NCBI GenBank assembly: GCA_947178475.1
Contig: CAMWYM010000004.1
Coordinates: 1 to 64,000, forward strand
DNA from: an uncultured Clostridium sp.
GTDB lineage: Bacteria > Bacillota > Clostridia > Lachnospirales > Lachnospiraceae
Length of the DNA stretch: 64,000 nucleotides
Direction of reading: 5' to 3'
Shown: positions 40,680 to 50,554 of the stretch, in pieces
How the letters are laid out: every line of letters starts with the position of its first letter
Position numbering within the stretch: the first letter of the stretch is position 1
Position numbers and translations under genes: made by a program
Notes under the pieces: model-generated
What the model saw: only the letters and a program-made list of their open reading frames with translations
Databases searched by the model: none
What the model was told of the DNA's origin: nothing

Positions 40680-40795
40680 TTTGTAACCAATTTTGCTCTG
40701 CAAAATTGATTGCCTGCTTGCCCGCCATCACGGAGTGATTCTTAATGCGGGCAATTCCCGTCTCATAAATTTTCATAATCTACTTTACACTATCT
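40680..40795 (-). repeat. Structured intergenic repeat element, copy 1 (scpA/scpB junction)
   Basis: Contains CAATTTTGC-TCT-GCAAAATTG (40688-40708), TTGCCCGC...GCGGGCAA (40718-40754) and inner ATCAC-GGA-GTGAT; shares sequence with copies at 44670 and 57950. Confidence 0.85.
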
Positions 40796-41588
40796 TTTCA
40801 CCTGTAATATCTTCCTCTGTTGCCGCCGCCTCATCCCCAGTCTCAAGCTCATCCAGCGAATCAATCATTATCTCACCAAAGGTCTCCTCCTGACGGATAG
40901 CAATCGCACCAACCTTCATCAATTCCAAAATGGACATAAACGTGATAATAATATTCATTCTGGTAGGCTGGGTTTCCAACAATGTACGGAAATTAATTCC
41001 CCTCAGTCCCCGCAGCTCCTCTCGTACCTGAACCATACGATCCTCGATACTGATTTCCTCTTTTTCAATCGTTCCAAACTTCGAACGTATTGGATCGATT
41101 TTATCCACCTGCCTGCGCATAATAGACTTAAAGATATCATTAAGCATGGCAAGCGTCATACCATCCACCAGCTCTGCCGGGTCTATCTCCTCCTTGTAGG
41201 CTGTCACCTGCTGGGGAATGGTCGGTTTTTTGTAAAAATTTCGAGAGGCATCTAATTCCATATCCTTTAATTCCAGCGCTGCATACTTATACATTTTGTA
41301 TTCTAACAGACGTCTGACCAGCTCCTCCCTCGGATCTTCCTCCTCCTCTTCCTTTTCCTCTCTCGGAAGAAGCATCTTAGATTTAATCTGAATAAGCGTT
41401 GCCGCCATCACCAAAAATTCGCTCATGACGTCCATATTACGTTCCTGCATCTGACCCACATAGTCCAAATACTGCTCTGTAATAATCACAATGGGAATAT
41501 CATAAATGTCTACCTTATTCTTTTCAATTAAATGCAGCAACAAGTCAAGAGGTCCCTCAAACACCTGCAGTTTATATTCAATGTTCAT
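40785..41588 (-). CDS. scpA: Segregation and condensation protein ScpA
   Basis: 267 aa; YKLQVFEGPLDLLLHLIEKNKVDIYDIPI. Confidence 0.97.
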   Translation of the reverse strand: MNIEYKLQVFEGPLDLLLHLIEKNKVDIYDIPIVIITEQYLDYVGQMQERNMDVMSEFLVMAATLIQIKSKMLLPREEKEEEEEDPREELVRRLLEYKMYKYAALELKDMELDASRNFYKKPTIPQQVTAYKEEIDPAELVDGMTLAMLNDIFKSIMRRQVDKIDPIRSKFGTIEKEEISIEDRMVQVREELRGLRGINFRTLLETQPTRMNIIITFMSILELMKVGAIAIRQEETFGEIMIDSLDELETGDEAAATEEDITGEKIV

Positions 41589-41621
41589 AAATACGACTAT
41601 CCTTATCCGTAAATTCCTTCT

Positions 41622-42839
41622 TTAGTCCCTGAAATATAAATCTCTTGTATATACCTTATCCAACACATCCTCAAGCTCTTCACTATATCGGTTTGCCACG
41701 ATCACATCACTTATTTTCTTAAATTCATCCATTGAACGAATCACTCTGCTGTTAAAGAATGACTCCTCGGCAAGCGTCGGCTCAAAAATAACCACCTCAA
41801 CACCCTTCGCCTTAATGCGCTTCATTACGCCCTGAATAGAGGACTGCCTGAAATTATCCGAATTTGCCTTCATCGTAAGCCGATAGATTCCCACAACCAC
41901 ATTTTTCTTCTGTGGAAAGCCTGCCCTTCCAAGTATCTGCTCCGCTATAAAGTCTTTTCTTGTACTGTTTGCATCTACAATAGCCCCAATTATATTATTG
42001 GGTACATTCTCATAATTGGCAAGGAGCTGTTTTGTATCCTTAGGCAGACAATACCCTCCATACCCAAAGGAAGGGTTGTTGTAATGGGTACCAATTCTCG
42101 GGTCAAGTCCAATCCCTTCAATAATCTGCTTGGTATCCAAACCACGTACCTCTGCATAAGTATCCAGTTCATTGAAAAATGATACCCTCAAAGCAAGGTA
42201 TGTGTTGGCAAAAAGCTTTACTGCTTCTGCCTCAGTAGGATTTGTATATAAAATATCAATATTCTCTTTAATTGCTCCTCCTGCCAGCAATCCGGCAAAG
42301 GTATGGGCCGCCTGTACCAATCTCTCATCCTCAAGAGGCGCCCCCACAATAATACGGGACGGATACAAATTGTCATATAGTGCTCTTCCCTCCCTTAAAA
42401 ATTCCGGAGAAAAGATAATGTTATCACTCTTATATTTTTTTCTAACCGACAGTGTGTATCCGACAGGCACCGTTGATTTGATAACCATAACTGCATCCGG
42501 ATTAATCTTCATCACCTGTTCAATTACACTTTCCACGGATGAAGTATCAAAATAATTCTTTTTGGGATCATAATTGGTAGGTGTGGAAATAATAACATAA
42601 TCTGCCCCCCTGTAAGCCAGCTCTGCATCCGTAGTGGCTGTTAAATTAAGCTCTTTATTTGCAAGATAATCTTCTATCTCTGCATCTACCAGCGGAGATT
42701 TTCTATTGTTGATCATCTCCACCTTTTCCGGAATAATATCTACCGCATACACCTCATTATGCTGAGAAAGCAAAATAGAATTGGATAAACCTACATAACC
42801 TGTTCCTGCAACTGCAATTTTCATCATCATTTCCTCCAT
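41622..42839 (-). CDS. UDP-glucose 6-dehydrogenase family protein
   Basis: 405 aa; [40 protein letters not shown]. Confidence 0.93.
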   Translation of the reverse strand: MEEMMMKIAVAGTGYVGLSNSILLSQHNEVYAVDIIPEKVEMINNRKSPLVDAEIEDYLANKELNLTATTDAELAYRGADYVIISTPTNYDPKKNYFDTSSVESVIEQVMKINPDAVMVIKSTVPVGYTLSVRKKYKSDNIIFSPEFLREGRALYDNLYPSRIIVGAPLEDERLVQAAHTFAGLLAGGAIKENIDILYTNPTEAEAVKLFANTYLALRVSFFNELDTYAEVRGLDTKQIIEGIGLDPRIGTHYNNPSFGYGGYCLPKDTKQLLANYENVPNNIIGAIVDANSTRKDFIAEQILGRAGFPQKKNVVVGIYRLTMKANSDNFRQSSIQGVMKRIKAKGVEVVIFEPTLAEESFFNSRVIRSMDEFKKISDVIVANRYSEELEDVLDKVYTRDLYFRD

Positions 42840-42908
42840 AATTAAATATTAACTGGCTATCCAAGGTCTGCAGCAAAACTTCTGCAGCTACCCTGAACAG
42901 CTAACCTG

Positions 42909-43934
42909 TTATTTATCCCATATCATAATTGTCTTACCGATTAATTTGTGAATATCCATCTCAAATGCTCTTGCAATATCCTTGATTTCACGCACCTTAA
43001 TCTGTTCACCCACAATATTTTCCAGATAATCCACAACCTCAGGCCTCTCCTTATACAGTTCCACAAGATTTACAAAATCCTCTCTGCCGCTGCGACTGCT
43101 GCCAATTATGCGGAGTCCTTTTTCCAAGACCATCCGTGTATTAATAGGAGCCAGATCCTCGGTAACACCTAAAATAGCAATAGTGCCCTCCGGATTAATA
43201 TAATCAATAATCTGATTAATCGCTCTCGGTGCGCCGTTTCCCCCGACACATTCCAATGCATGATCTATATGAAATCCCTTCGGTATCTCATTAACGAGAT
43301 ATGTGCCATCTGCAAAGGTGAAATCATTAAGCTTTGACTCATTCACTCCCATAATATATACCTGTATCTCCGGATACAGACTCTTGAGCAGCAAAGAGGT
43401 GATATACCCAAGATTACCGTCCCCCCATACGCCAATCACATCTCTTCTGGCATGGGCAGTTTTCATAAACCGGTCAACCGCATGAAAGCTCACACTGACA
43501 ATCTCGGTAAACGCCGCAACTGCCAGATTAATGTTTTCCGGAAGCCTCACCAAACGGTCAGGAACCGTTTCCACATATTCCTGCAAAAAGCCGTCTGTTC
43601 CACTGGCTCGAAATCTTGAGCTTCTCAAATAATTCTCGGCAATCACATCATCCTCCTCACTGGGCAGGTTAGGTATCATAACCACATTATCTCCCACCTG
43701 AAACTGATGTGTCGGATCATATACCACTCTCCCAATGGCCTCATGGATTAACGCCATTGGCAGCTTCTGCTTCAGCACCTCCTCAGGACGATTCCCCTGA
43801 TAATAACGCTGGTCCGCATTACAAATCGATAAGTGTGTAGGTCTCACAATGACATGTTCCTGATCAAAGGTAATATCCTTAAAAACCAGTTCAAATTGTC
43901 TTGGACGTTTCAACTGATATACTGCATTTAACAT
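42909..43934 (-). CDS. tarJ: Ribitol-5-phosphate dehydrogenase-like (TarJ-type MDR alcohol dehydrogenase)
   Basis: 341 aa; MDR fold (GVWGDGNLGYITSLLLK), immediately downstream of a TarI/IspD-like cytidylyltransferase. Confidence 0.82.
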   Translation of the reverse strand: MLNAVYQLKRPRQFELVFKDITFDQEHVIVRPTHLSICNADQRYYQGNRPEEVLKQKLPMALIHEAIGRVVYDPTHQFQVGDNVVMIPNLPSEEDDVIAENYLRSSRFRASGTDGFLQEYVETVPDRLVRLPENINLAVAAFTEIVSVSFHAVDRFMKTAHARRDVIGVWGDGNLGYITSLLLKSLYPEIQVYIMGVNESKLNDFTFADGTYLVNEIPKGFHIDHALECVGGNGAPRAINQIIDYINPEGTIAILGVTEDLAPINTRMVLEKGLRIIGSSRSGREDFVNLVELYKERPEVVDYLENIVGEQIKVREIKDIARAFEMDIHKLIGKTIMIWDK

Positions 43935-43935
43935 A

Positions 43936-44652
43936 TTATACCCCTCCTAAAAGAGCCTCCGCAACCCTTAGGTCATAAGGGTATGTAATCTTAATATTGG
44001 ACTCCTCACCCTCCACCAGATGTACATTTTCACCCTTCATCACCAGTATTTTACAGGCATCTGTCAAAATCTTTTTCTCCTCCTCGGTAAGCGATTCATA
44101 AATCGTCTTTAAATGCTTTGCCTTAAAGGATTGTGGCGTCTGTCCCTGATACATCACAGAACGATCCGGAATATCACTAATCATCTGATGATCCTTGCTC
44201 TCCACAATGGTATCCGTCGCCGGAATAACCGTATCGCATGCACCATACTCCTTTGCATAACGAATATTTTCCTCCAAAATTCTATGGGTCACAAAAGGTC
44301 TTACCGAATCATGCGTTACGATAACCGTATTCTCTTCCAGCATTCCATTCCCTTCAATGTGTGAAATCGCATTCATAATGGTTTCATTGCGGGTATCACC
44401 GCCTTCAATCACCTGAATTCTGTCATCGGCAGGAATATATTTCCGAATTAAATCCTGCGTATGCTTAATCCATTGCTTTGGTGTCAACACAAGAATACCG
44501 CAAAATTCAGTATTCATGATAAATTTCTCTATCGTATGCACGATAATCGGCTTTCCGCCAAGCTCCATAAACTGCTTTGGTTTTTCTACATTCCCCATTC
44601 TGGTTCCCTTGCCTCCGGCCAGAATAACTCCATACACATTACTTTTTTCCAT
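43936..44652 (-). CDS. tarI: Ribitol-5-phosphate cytidylyltransferase (TarI; IspD superfamily)
   Basis: MEKSNVYGVILAGGKGTRMGNVEKPKQFMELGGKPIIVHTIEKF; start corrected from 44688 (track start lies inside the repeat); paired with tarJ-like gene. Confidence 0.85.
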   Translation of the reverse strand: MEKSNVYGVILAGGKGTRMGNVEKPKQFMELGGKPIIVHTIEKFIMNTEFCGILVLTPKQWIKHTQDLIRKYIPADDRIQVIEGGDTRNETIMNAISHIEGNGMLEENTVIVTHDSVRPFVTHRILEENIRYAKEYGACDTVIPATDTIVESKDHQMISDIPDRSVMYQGQTPQSFKAKHLKTIYESLTEEEKKILTDACKILVMKGENVHLVEGEESNIKITYPYDLRVAEALLGGV

Positions 44653-44669
44653 ACTGCTTCCTCCTGTTA

Positions 44670-44719
44670 TTTGTAACCAATTTTGCAAAGCAAAATTGAT
44701 TATCTGCTTTTCACTATCT
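44670..44719 (-). repeat. Structured intergenic repeat element, short copy 2 (upstream of tarI)
   Basis: CTCCTGTTATTTGTAACCAATTTTGC-AAA-GCAAAATTGATTATCTGCTTTTCACTATCT; shares both ends with copy 1. Confidence 0.85.
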
Positions 44720-45872
44720 ACTCAGCATTAAGTACATATCCGACAATCCGCTGTGTTGAATGTCCATCACATCCGCTCATATATTCTTTGCAAAAAGCAA
44801 CTATTCTATCCCTGTCAAACTGTTCAATCTGCCGAATTTCCCGCAGCAGCTCCTCTGTCGTGCGCACTATCGGTCCCGGCACAAATTCCTCATAGGGATA
44901 ATAAAATCCCCGTTCATCATAGTAATCCTCCAAATCATAGGCAAAAAATAACATTGGCTTTTGCAACAGCGAATACTCAAACACAATAGATGAATAATCC
45001 GTAATACAGATATCCGCCACCATCAACAATTCTTCAATGGACATCCTATCCCCAATCTCCATGCAGAAATCCCGAAAGGATTCTGGAATCTCTGTCCTTT
45101 CTCTGACAAAGGGATGATTCTTAATCAGTACCACATATTCCTGATGCAGACTATATAAGACAGATAAATCCAATTGGTCCGGAGCCTTCGCTCCCCGTAT
45201 AGTATCCCCCCGAAAGGTAGGCGCATACAAAATAACCTTCCGTCCCTTTATGGGAAATCCCAAATTCATCAGGTGAGAATGTGCCTCCTGCTTTTTTGAC
45301 TCCGTAAAATATACGTCTGTGCGGCTCACTCCCAGAGGCTTAACGATGTCCGGCTTGTCCTGCAAGCCAAATGCCTCAACATACGCCCAGCAAACAGCCT
45401 TACCGCTTACCGGAACAAGATTGTAATTTCTGTGCCCCGAATATGTGTCCAGCGCCTTTTGATCCTCACCGAAGGTTTTATCCACAACACTGTATCCCCA
45501 TTTTTTAAAGGCGCCGCAGGCGTGCCAAAGCTGTATCAGCCTTGTCTCCTCTCTCAGGTTAAATGCGCCAAAAACACTGTTTGAATCATTTATCAATACA
45601 CAGCTTGCAGCTGTCATGTCCCAAATAAGCTTAATCGTGCGAAAAACAATCTTTCCCCATGAAAAAATCGAAAGTCCAAGATAATGAATACGCACATCAC
45701 AATTTTCCCGTTTCAAATGCTCATATATCAGGATATAATCATCCGACAACTGCTCTCCATGATTCTCCACAAGGATAATTCTTTTTTTCTTGATTTTCCG
45801 TGGGCTTCCGGCATAGTAGCAGACAGGATATACCCATTTAAACACAACCCACTTGCAAATACGTCTAATCAT
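44718..45872 (-). CDS. CDP-glycerol/CDP-ribitol polyol-phosphotransferase (TagF/TarL family)
   Basis: 384 aa; QLWHACGAFKKWGYS, LYAPTFRGDTIRG, DICITDYSSIVFEYSLLQKPMLFFAYD. Confidence 0.9.
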   Translation of the reverse strand: MIRRICKWVVFKWVYPVCYYAGSPRKIKKKRIILVENHGEQLSDDYILIYEHLKRENCDVRIHYLGLSIFSWGKIVFRTIKLIWDMTAASCVLINDSNSVFGAFNLREETRLIQLWHACGAFKKWGYSVVDKTFGEDQKALDTYSGHRNYNLVPVSGKAVCWAYVEAFGLQDKPDIVKPLGVSRTDVYFTESKKQEAHSHLMNLGFPIKGRKVILYAPTFRGDTIRGAKAPDQLDLSVLYSLHQEYVVLIKNHPFVRERTEIPESFRDFCMEIGDRMSIEELLMVADICITDYSSIVFEYSLLQKPMLFFAYDLEDYYDERGFYYPYEEFVPGPIVRTTEELLREIRQIEQFDRDRIVAFCKEYMSGCDGHSTQRIVGYVLNAE

Positions 45873-46657
45873 TATTTCATAAACTCCTGATATTCCGCCA
45901 GAACCTCTGCCGGATTACCGATACGCTTAATCTCTCCATCATGCATCCACATTACTCTGTCACACAAACTCTGAAGAGTATCCTCATTGTGGGATACAAT
46001 AACCACAGTACGATCCTTATTTGAAATTAATTCCTTCATCTTCCGAAAGCTTTTTTTCTTAAACTTGGCATCTCCCACACTCAGCACCTCGTCCACTAAC
46101 ATAATCTCGGTTTCTAAGATTGCCGTGATAGAAAAGGCAAGCTTGGAATGCATACCACTGGAATAAGTTTTCACCGGCATATCAATAAACTTTCCCAGCT
46201 CGGCAAATTCAATAATCTCCGGCATTTTTGCCCGAATCTGTTCCTCTGAAAAGCCTAAAAGCATCCCGGACAGTAAGATATTCTCCCTTCCGGTAACCTC
46301 CTTTTGAAAGCCGACTCCAATGGACAACAGGGAAACTGAATGTCCCTTCAAATCTATGCTCCCGCTGTCCGGACAAAAAATTCCCGCCAATGCCTTCAGC
46401 ATCGTGGATTTACCGCTTCCGTTTTTGCCTATAATACCTAAGATTTCACCCTTCGTCACGGAAAAGGAAACATCCTTCACCGCCTGAAACTCTTCCACAT
46501 GGGCTTTTTTCAGCTTCAAAAGACTCTTTTTAATCGAATATGCCTGAATATTCTTATAACCAATCCGAAGATTTTTCACTTCAATGGCAATATCCCTGCC
46601 CTCGTTTACCATCTCACTTGTTTTTTCCTGTACTTCTTCTTTTAATTCTTCCATCAA
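45872..46657 (-). CDS. tagH: Teichoic-acid/polysaccharide ABC exporter ATPase (TagH-like)
   Basis: 261 aa; IIGKNGSGKSTMLKALAGIF, YSSGMHSKLAFS, LVDEVLSVGD. Confidence 0.9.
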   Translation of the reverse strand: MMEELKEEVQEKTSEMVNEGRDIAIEVKNLRIGYKNIQAYSIKKSLLKLKKAHVEEFQAVKDVSFSVTKGEILGIIGKNGSGKSTMLKALAGIFCPDSGSIDLKGHSVSLLSIGVGFQKEVTGRENILLSGMLLGFSEEQIRAKMPEIIEFAELGKFIDMPVKTYSSGMHSKLAFSITAILETEIMLVDEVLSVGDAKFKKKSFRKMKELISNKDRTVVIVSHNEDTLQSLCDRVMWMHDGEIKRIGNPAEVLAEYQEFMK

Positions 46658-47451
46658 ATCACCTTTACATAACTGTTTTCATTCTTATAAATCGTATGGA
46701 TACCAATCATCGACAATACAACAGCTACCACTCCCCAGATTGCCAGAGCGACCCAGTCCGGTCCCTGCCGATAGAGAAGAACATTACGCATATCCCGTAT
46801 CAGAAGTGCCATTGGATTCCCATAGGTCAAAAGCTTTGCCGCCATTGGATGCTCTGGTCCCAAGCGGGTGTCTATATTATATAATATACCTGTCATATAA
46901 AACAGAAGCTGCATCACAATATTAATTACATTCCCCAAATCCTCTATAAACACACCAAAGTGCATCAGATTCACCGAGATGGCAAAGGTAATCAGAAACA
47001 TGATCAGAAAAATCGGAATACAACAAACAACATAATAGGAAAGCTTCACCCGAAAAGCAATCATCATCATAATAACAATAACGCATGAAATGGTCATCTT
47101 AAACCCGTTTATCATCATATTGGATATTAGCAAAACAAATTTGGGAATATATACCTTTGATACAATCGGCTTATTCCTTTTAATCATTCTCACACTTTGC
47201 TGGACATTTTTGCTGAAAAATCCCCACATTGTCTGTCCAATAAACAAAAAGGGAATAAAATACTGCTCCTTAGCTTTAAAAATGATACCAAAAATCAGAT
47301 AGTAAATCATCATGGAAAGCAGCGGGTCCAGCACCCACCATATCCAGTTTAAATAGGAATTTGCCACCTCCGTCTTAAGAGAAGACTTAGCAGCTCTCAC
47401 CTCATATGCATTATATTTAATAATATCATCAAAAAATCGTTTCATTCTCAT
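46654..47451 (-). CDS. tagG: Teichoic-acid/polysaccharide ABC exporter permease (TagG-like)
   Basis: 265 aa, 6 TM; ABC2-type permease coupled to tagH by 4-bp overlap. Confidence 0.9.
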   Translation of the reverse strand: MRMKRFFDDIIKYNAYEVRAAKSSLKTEVANSYLNWIWWVLDPLLSMMIYYLIFGIIFKAKEQYFIPFLFIGQTMWGFFSKNVQQSVRMIKRNKPIVSKVYIPKFVLLISNMMINGFKMTISCVIVIMMMIAFRVKLSYYVVCCIPIFLIMFLITFAISVNLMHFGVFIEDLGNVINIVMQLLFYMTGILYNIDTRLGPEHPMAAKLLTYGNPMALLIRDMRNVLLYRQGPDWVALAIWGVVAVVLSMIGIHTIYKNENSYVKVI

Positions 47452-47529
47452 ATCTCCTCATTCGCTCATTGTATCATAGAATACCTAAATTCACAAGGCA
47501 TGTTATTCCTGAAACAAACAAGCCAAATA

Positions 47530-49302
47530 TCACTGCTGTTTGTCTAACAGACTGAGTATAAAGTCTGCCACACGCTCTGATGATTTCCCGTCTAAATCAT
47601 CAAAGAACCGGTGTTTAAAGTCCTTAATTTTATCCTGTCCGTATTCCCCGCTCTTAATGGAATCGGCAATATCCTCCTGAGTGCGGACAATTCTGCCTGG
47701 AACAAAATTCTTAAATGGATAATAGAAATCCCTGTTAACCACATATTCCTCTAAATCAAAAGCATAGAACAGCATCGGAATATTCAAAAGGGATGCCTCA
47801 AAAATGACAGAGGAATAATCGGTAATCAATACATCCGTGATAAACAGCAAATCATTAATCTCGGATTCCTTTGACAGGTCTAGTATCCGTTCTCCTATCT
47901 TATCGTCAACCGGATGAGTCTCCTTCACAAAGGGATGATGCTTAATAATCAGCACATAATCCTCACCCAATGTTTTAAGCAGCTTTCCCGTGTCAAATCT
48001 TTCAAAGGGGTAGTACGCCGTTCCCACACCGTTTCCCCGGAAGGTCGGTGCAAATAAAACAATTTTTTTATCCTTTAATACCGGATAGGTTTCATATAGT
48101 TTTTCTCTAATCGCTACTTTATATTCCTCTTTGAAGAAATCATCCGTTCTCGGTACTCCCAGTGCTTTGACATTTCTCTCGTCAATACCAAAACCCTCCG
48201 CATAAAAACGGCGGATTTCGGATGAACTGACCATCGCATAATCATAATTTCTGTGATTCCTGCTTGTCTGCTCCGGCCCACCATCCTTTCCAATTCTTGA
48301 AAATCCAAAGGTCTTAAATGCTCCGCAGGCATGCCAAAGCTGTACCAGCTTACGCTTCTTAAGTGCCCAGATTCCGTTTAATATCGGTGTAAAATCATCA
48401 ACAACTATCACCCTGCTTTTTGCAATCTTACTAGCGAGGGAAAAGATTTTGCCCATTTTGATGTACTTCGTCTTTCCTGGCTCTAACCAGAACAGCACAT
48501 CTGCATCCCTCTCCCTAAGCACCTCGTTAACATATGCGATATTTCCTGTCAAATCGTCCCTTCGTGACGACATGAATAATATGCTTTTCTTTCTTGAAAA
48601 CACAGATAAAAATGAAGCTGCCAGATTCAGAATCATATGCTTTATCGACGCTATGTTAATCCCCCATCTGCAAAAGTAAGAAAATCTCCATTTAGCAAAG
48701 AGAATCGTTCTCTTTAACTGGCTGCCTCCAAAACTCACCTCCATCTTCATCCTTCTGTTTCCAAGCACCACTACATAAAAGCTGTCCAGAAGAAACAATG
48801 GTATCAGCACTATTCCGATTAAAAATTCTATGATACGATAAATGCTGCAAAGAACAAACAAAATCCCGTTTTCTTTAACAGGTCTGACCGGCTTTTTCCG
48901 GCGTATCACAATCTGCTTATTCTCCAACAGACAGGCATATTCATTTTCCTCTTTTACCTGATTAAAATCCATATTATCGACAGTGACATCCACATACTCC
49001 CTGCCGTCATAGGCCTGAACGATCACTTTAAAATCATTCAAATCTCTATTCCAAAACACATTATCCAGCTCATAATCCAATACCGCATATCCGATGTAAT
49101 TTCCCTGCTCATCAAAGCTGGTATCCGTAATCGGCAAAGGCAGATATCTTAACTCAGATGAATTTTCAAATCGAACACACAGTTTAATTTCCACATTTTC
49201 CGGTTCCCCGGAAGTATTTTTTGCAATTGCTCCCAGTGTCATAACATTTTTTCTAATTGCAAGCCGGTCAATATTAACCTCGGTATCTACATTTAATCTC
49301 AT
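47530..49302 (-). CDS. CDP-polyol phosphotransferase (TagF/TarL family) with N-terminal beta-rich and TM region
   Basis: 590 aa; QLWHACGAFKTFGFS, LFAPTFRGNGVG, DVLITDYSSVIFEASLLNIPMLFYAFD. Confidence 0.9.
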   Translation of the reverse strand: MRLNVDTEVNIDRLAIRKNVMTLGAIAKNTSGEPENVEIKLCVRFENSSELRYLPLPITDTSFDEQGNYIGYAVLDYELDNVFWNRDLNDFKVIVQAYDGREYVDVTVDNMDFNQVKEENEYACLLENKQIVIRRKKPVRPVKENGILFVLCSIYRIIEFLIGIVLIPLFLLDSFYVVVLGNRRMKMEVSFGGSQLKRTILFAKWRFSYFCRWGINIASIKHMILNLAASFLSVFSRKKSILFMSSRRDDLTGNIAYVNEVLRERDADVLFWLEPGKTKYIKMGKIFSLASKIAKSRVIVVDDFTPILNGIWALKKRKLVQLWHACGAFKTFGFSRIGKDGGPEQTSRNHRNYDYAMVSSSEIRRFYAEGFGIDERNVKALGVPRTDDFFKEEYKVAIREKLYETYPVLKDKKIVLFAPTFRGNGVGTAYYPFERFDTGKLLKTLGEDYVLIIKHHPFVKETHPVDDKIGERILDLSKESEINDLLFITDVLITDYSSVIFEASLLNIPMLFYAFDLEEYVVNRDFYYPFKNFVPGRIVRTQEDIADSIKSGEYGQDKIKDFKHRFFDDLDGKSSERVADFILSLLDKQQ

Positions 49303-49330
49303 CTTTTACCCTACTCTTTCTAAATTACGG

Positions 49331-50554
49331 TTATTTCTCTCCATTGCTCTTCACTATTCCTCTTATCCGGTGATAAAGGGCTGTGAGCATAGCCATAAAT
49401 TTATAACGCTTTGTACTTTTGATATAGTTCAATTCTTTTTCTTTTTTCTGAAGCTCCTTTTTCTCATTCTGAAGCTCCTTTTTATCTCCCTGCAAGTCCT
49501 TTATTCTGCTGTCCTTATTTTTAATCAGATTATTCTTTCTGCCTATAGTATCCCGATACTCCCGGTTTTTTAAAAGCAGATATTGCTCGCAGGTATTTTC
49601 TAAAATCAATTGGAGATTGGTATATTCCTGAGGATTAAAATAATATTCCTTCTCCTGCACTTCAAAGCCCAGCTCCCTAAATCCCTCATCCTTAAACTTA
49701 TTATATAACTGCCGATATCCATTCAAATCAGACTGAATGTTTAGACTGTACAGCAATAGATTCAGTATTTTGTTATCCAGTGCGCAACGAACCACTGGAT
49801 TTTGAAGTAATCCTTTCGATTCAAGAGTGTGATGTACCTTAAGCATTGCCTCATAAGAGCAAAGCGGTGTTTCAGAGTATCTGGTGGTAAGATTATCCTT
49901 CTGGCATACCCTGTAATGAATCAACCGGCTTCTCTCTATAGTAATACGCTCCGCCAATATCAGGCACATTATCGAAAAGTACTGGTCATTTGCCCTTGCT
50001 ATTTCCTGAAAATCGATTCCCTGCTCAGTCAGAAAAGACCTTCTAACCATTTTATTCCACGGCACGCTGGTTGTAAAATAGAGAATATATTTCCCAATTG
50101 TTTCCTTTGAAAAGGGAAGCTCCTCCGGAAGAAATTTTTCCCTTAGATATTGAGGCTTATCTACATACTCCTTCTTTTCGGTATCGTACTGGTCTGCATT
50201 ACAGACACAGATATCTGCCAGGTCCCTCTTACAGGCCTCATACATTTTTTCTAACAGCTCCGGCTCAAACAAATCATCACTGTCCAAAAAAAGCACATAT
50301 TCCCCTGCTGCATACCGCAGTCCCAGATTTCTTGCAGCTCCTGCATTTGCCTTTGCCTGTTCAAACACCCTGACTCTGCTGTCCTTTTTCTCGTAATCCC
50401 TAAGAATATCAGCCGTACCGTCAGTGGACTCATCATCCACACAGATTATCTCAATATCCTTAAGCGTCTGCGCCAGAATATATCCCATGGTTTCTTCTAT
50501 ATAATCCCTTCCATTATGAAATGGCATGACCACTGACACCTTAATGTCACTCAT
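49331..50554 (-). CDS. Family 2 glycosyltransferase with C-terminal coiled coil
   Basis: MSDIKVSVVMPFHNGRDYIEETMGYILAQTLKDIEIICVDDESTDGTADIL; ATGAGTGA overlap with upstream gene fixes the start at 50554. Confidence 0.9.
   Translation of the reverse strand: MSDIKVSVVMPFHNGRDYIEETMGYILAQTLKDIEIICVDDESTDGTADILRDYEKKDSRVRVFEQAKANAGAARNLGLRYAAGEYVLFLDSDDLFEPELLEKMYEACKRDLADICVCNADQYDTEKKEYVDKPQYLREKFLPEELPFSKETIGKYILYFTTSVPWNKMVRRSFLTEQGIDFQEIARANDQYFSIMCLILAERITIERSRLIHYRVCQKDNLTTRYSETPLCSYEAMLKVHHTLESKGLLQNPVVRCALDNKILNLLLYSLNIQSDLNGYRQLYNKFKDEGFRELGFEVQEKEYYFNPQEYTNLQLILENTCEQYLLLKNREYRDTIGRKNNLIKNKDSRIKDLQGDKKELQNEKKELQKKEKELNYIKSTKRYKFMAMLTALYHRIRGIVKSNGEK

Noticed and set aside
42862-42892. 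CTGCAG...CTGCAG pair between ugd and tarJ as a possible regulatory repeat
   Set aside because: Only two 6-bp palindromes in a short gap; not enough to support a claim.
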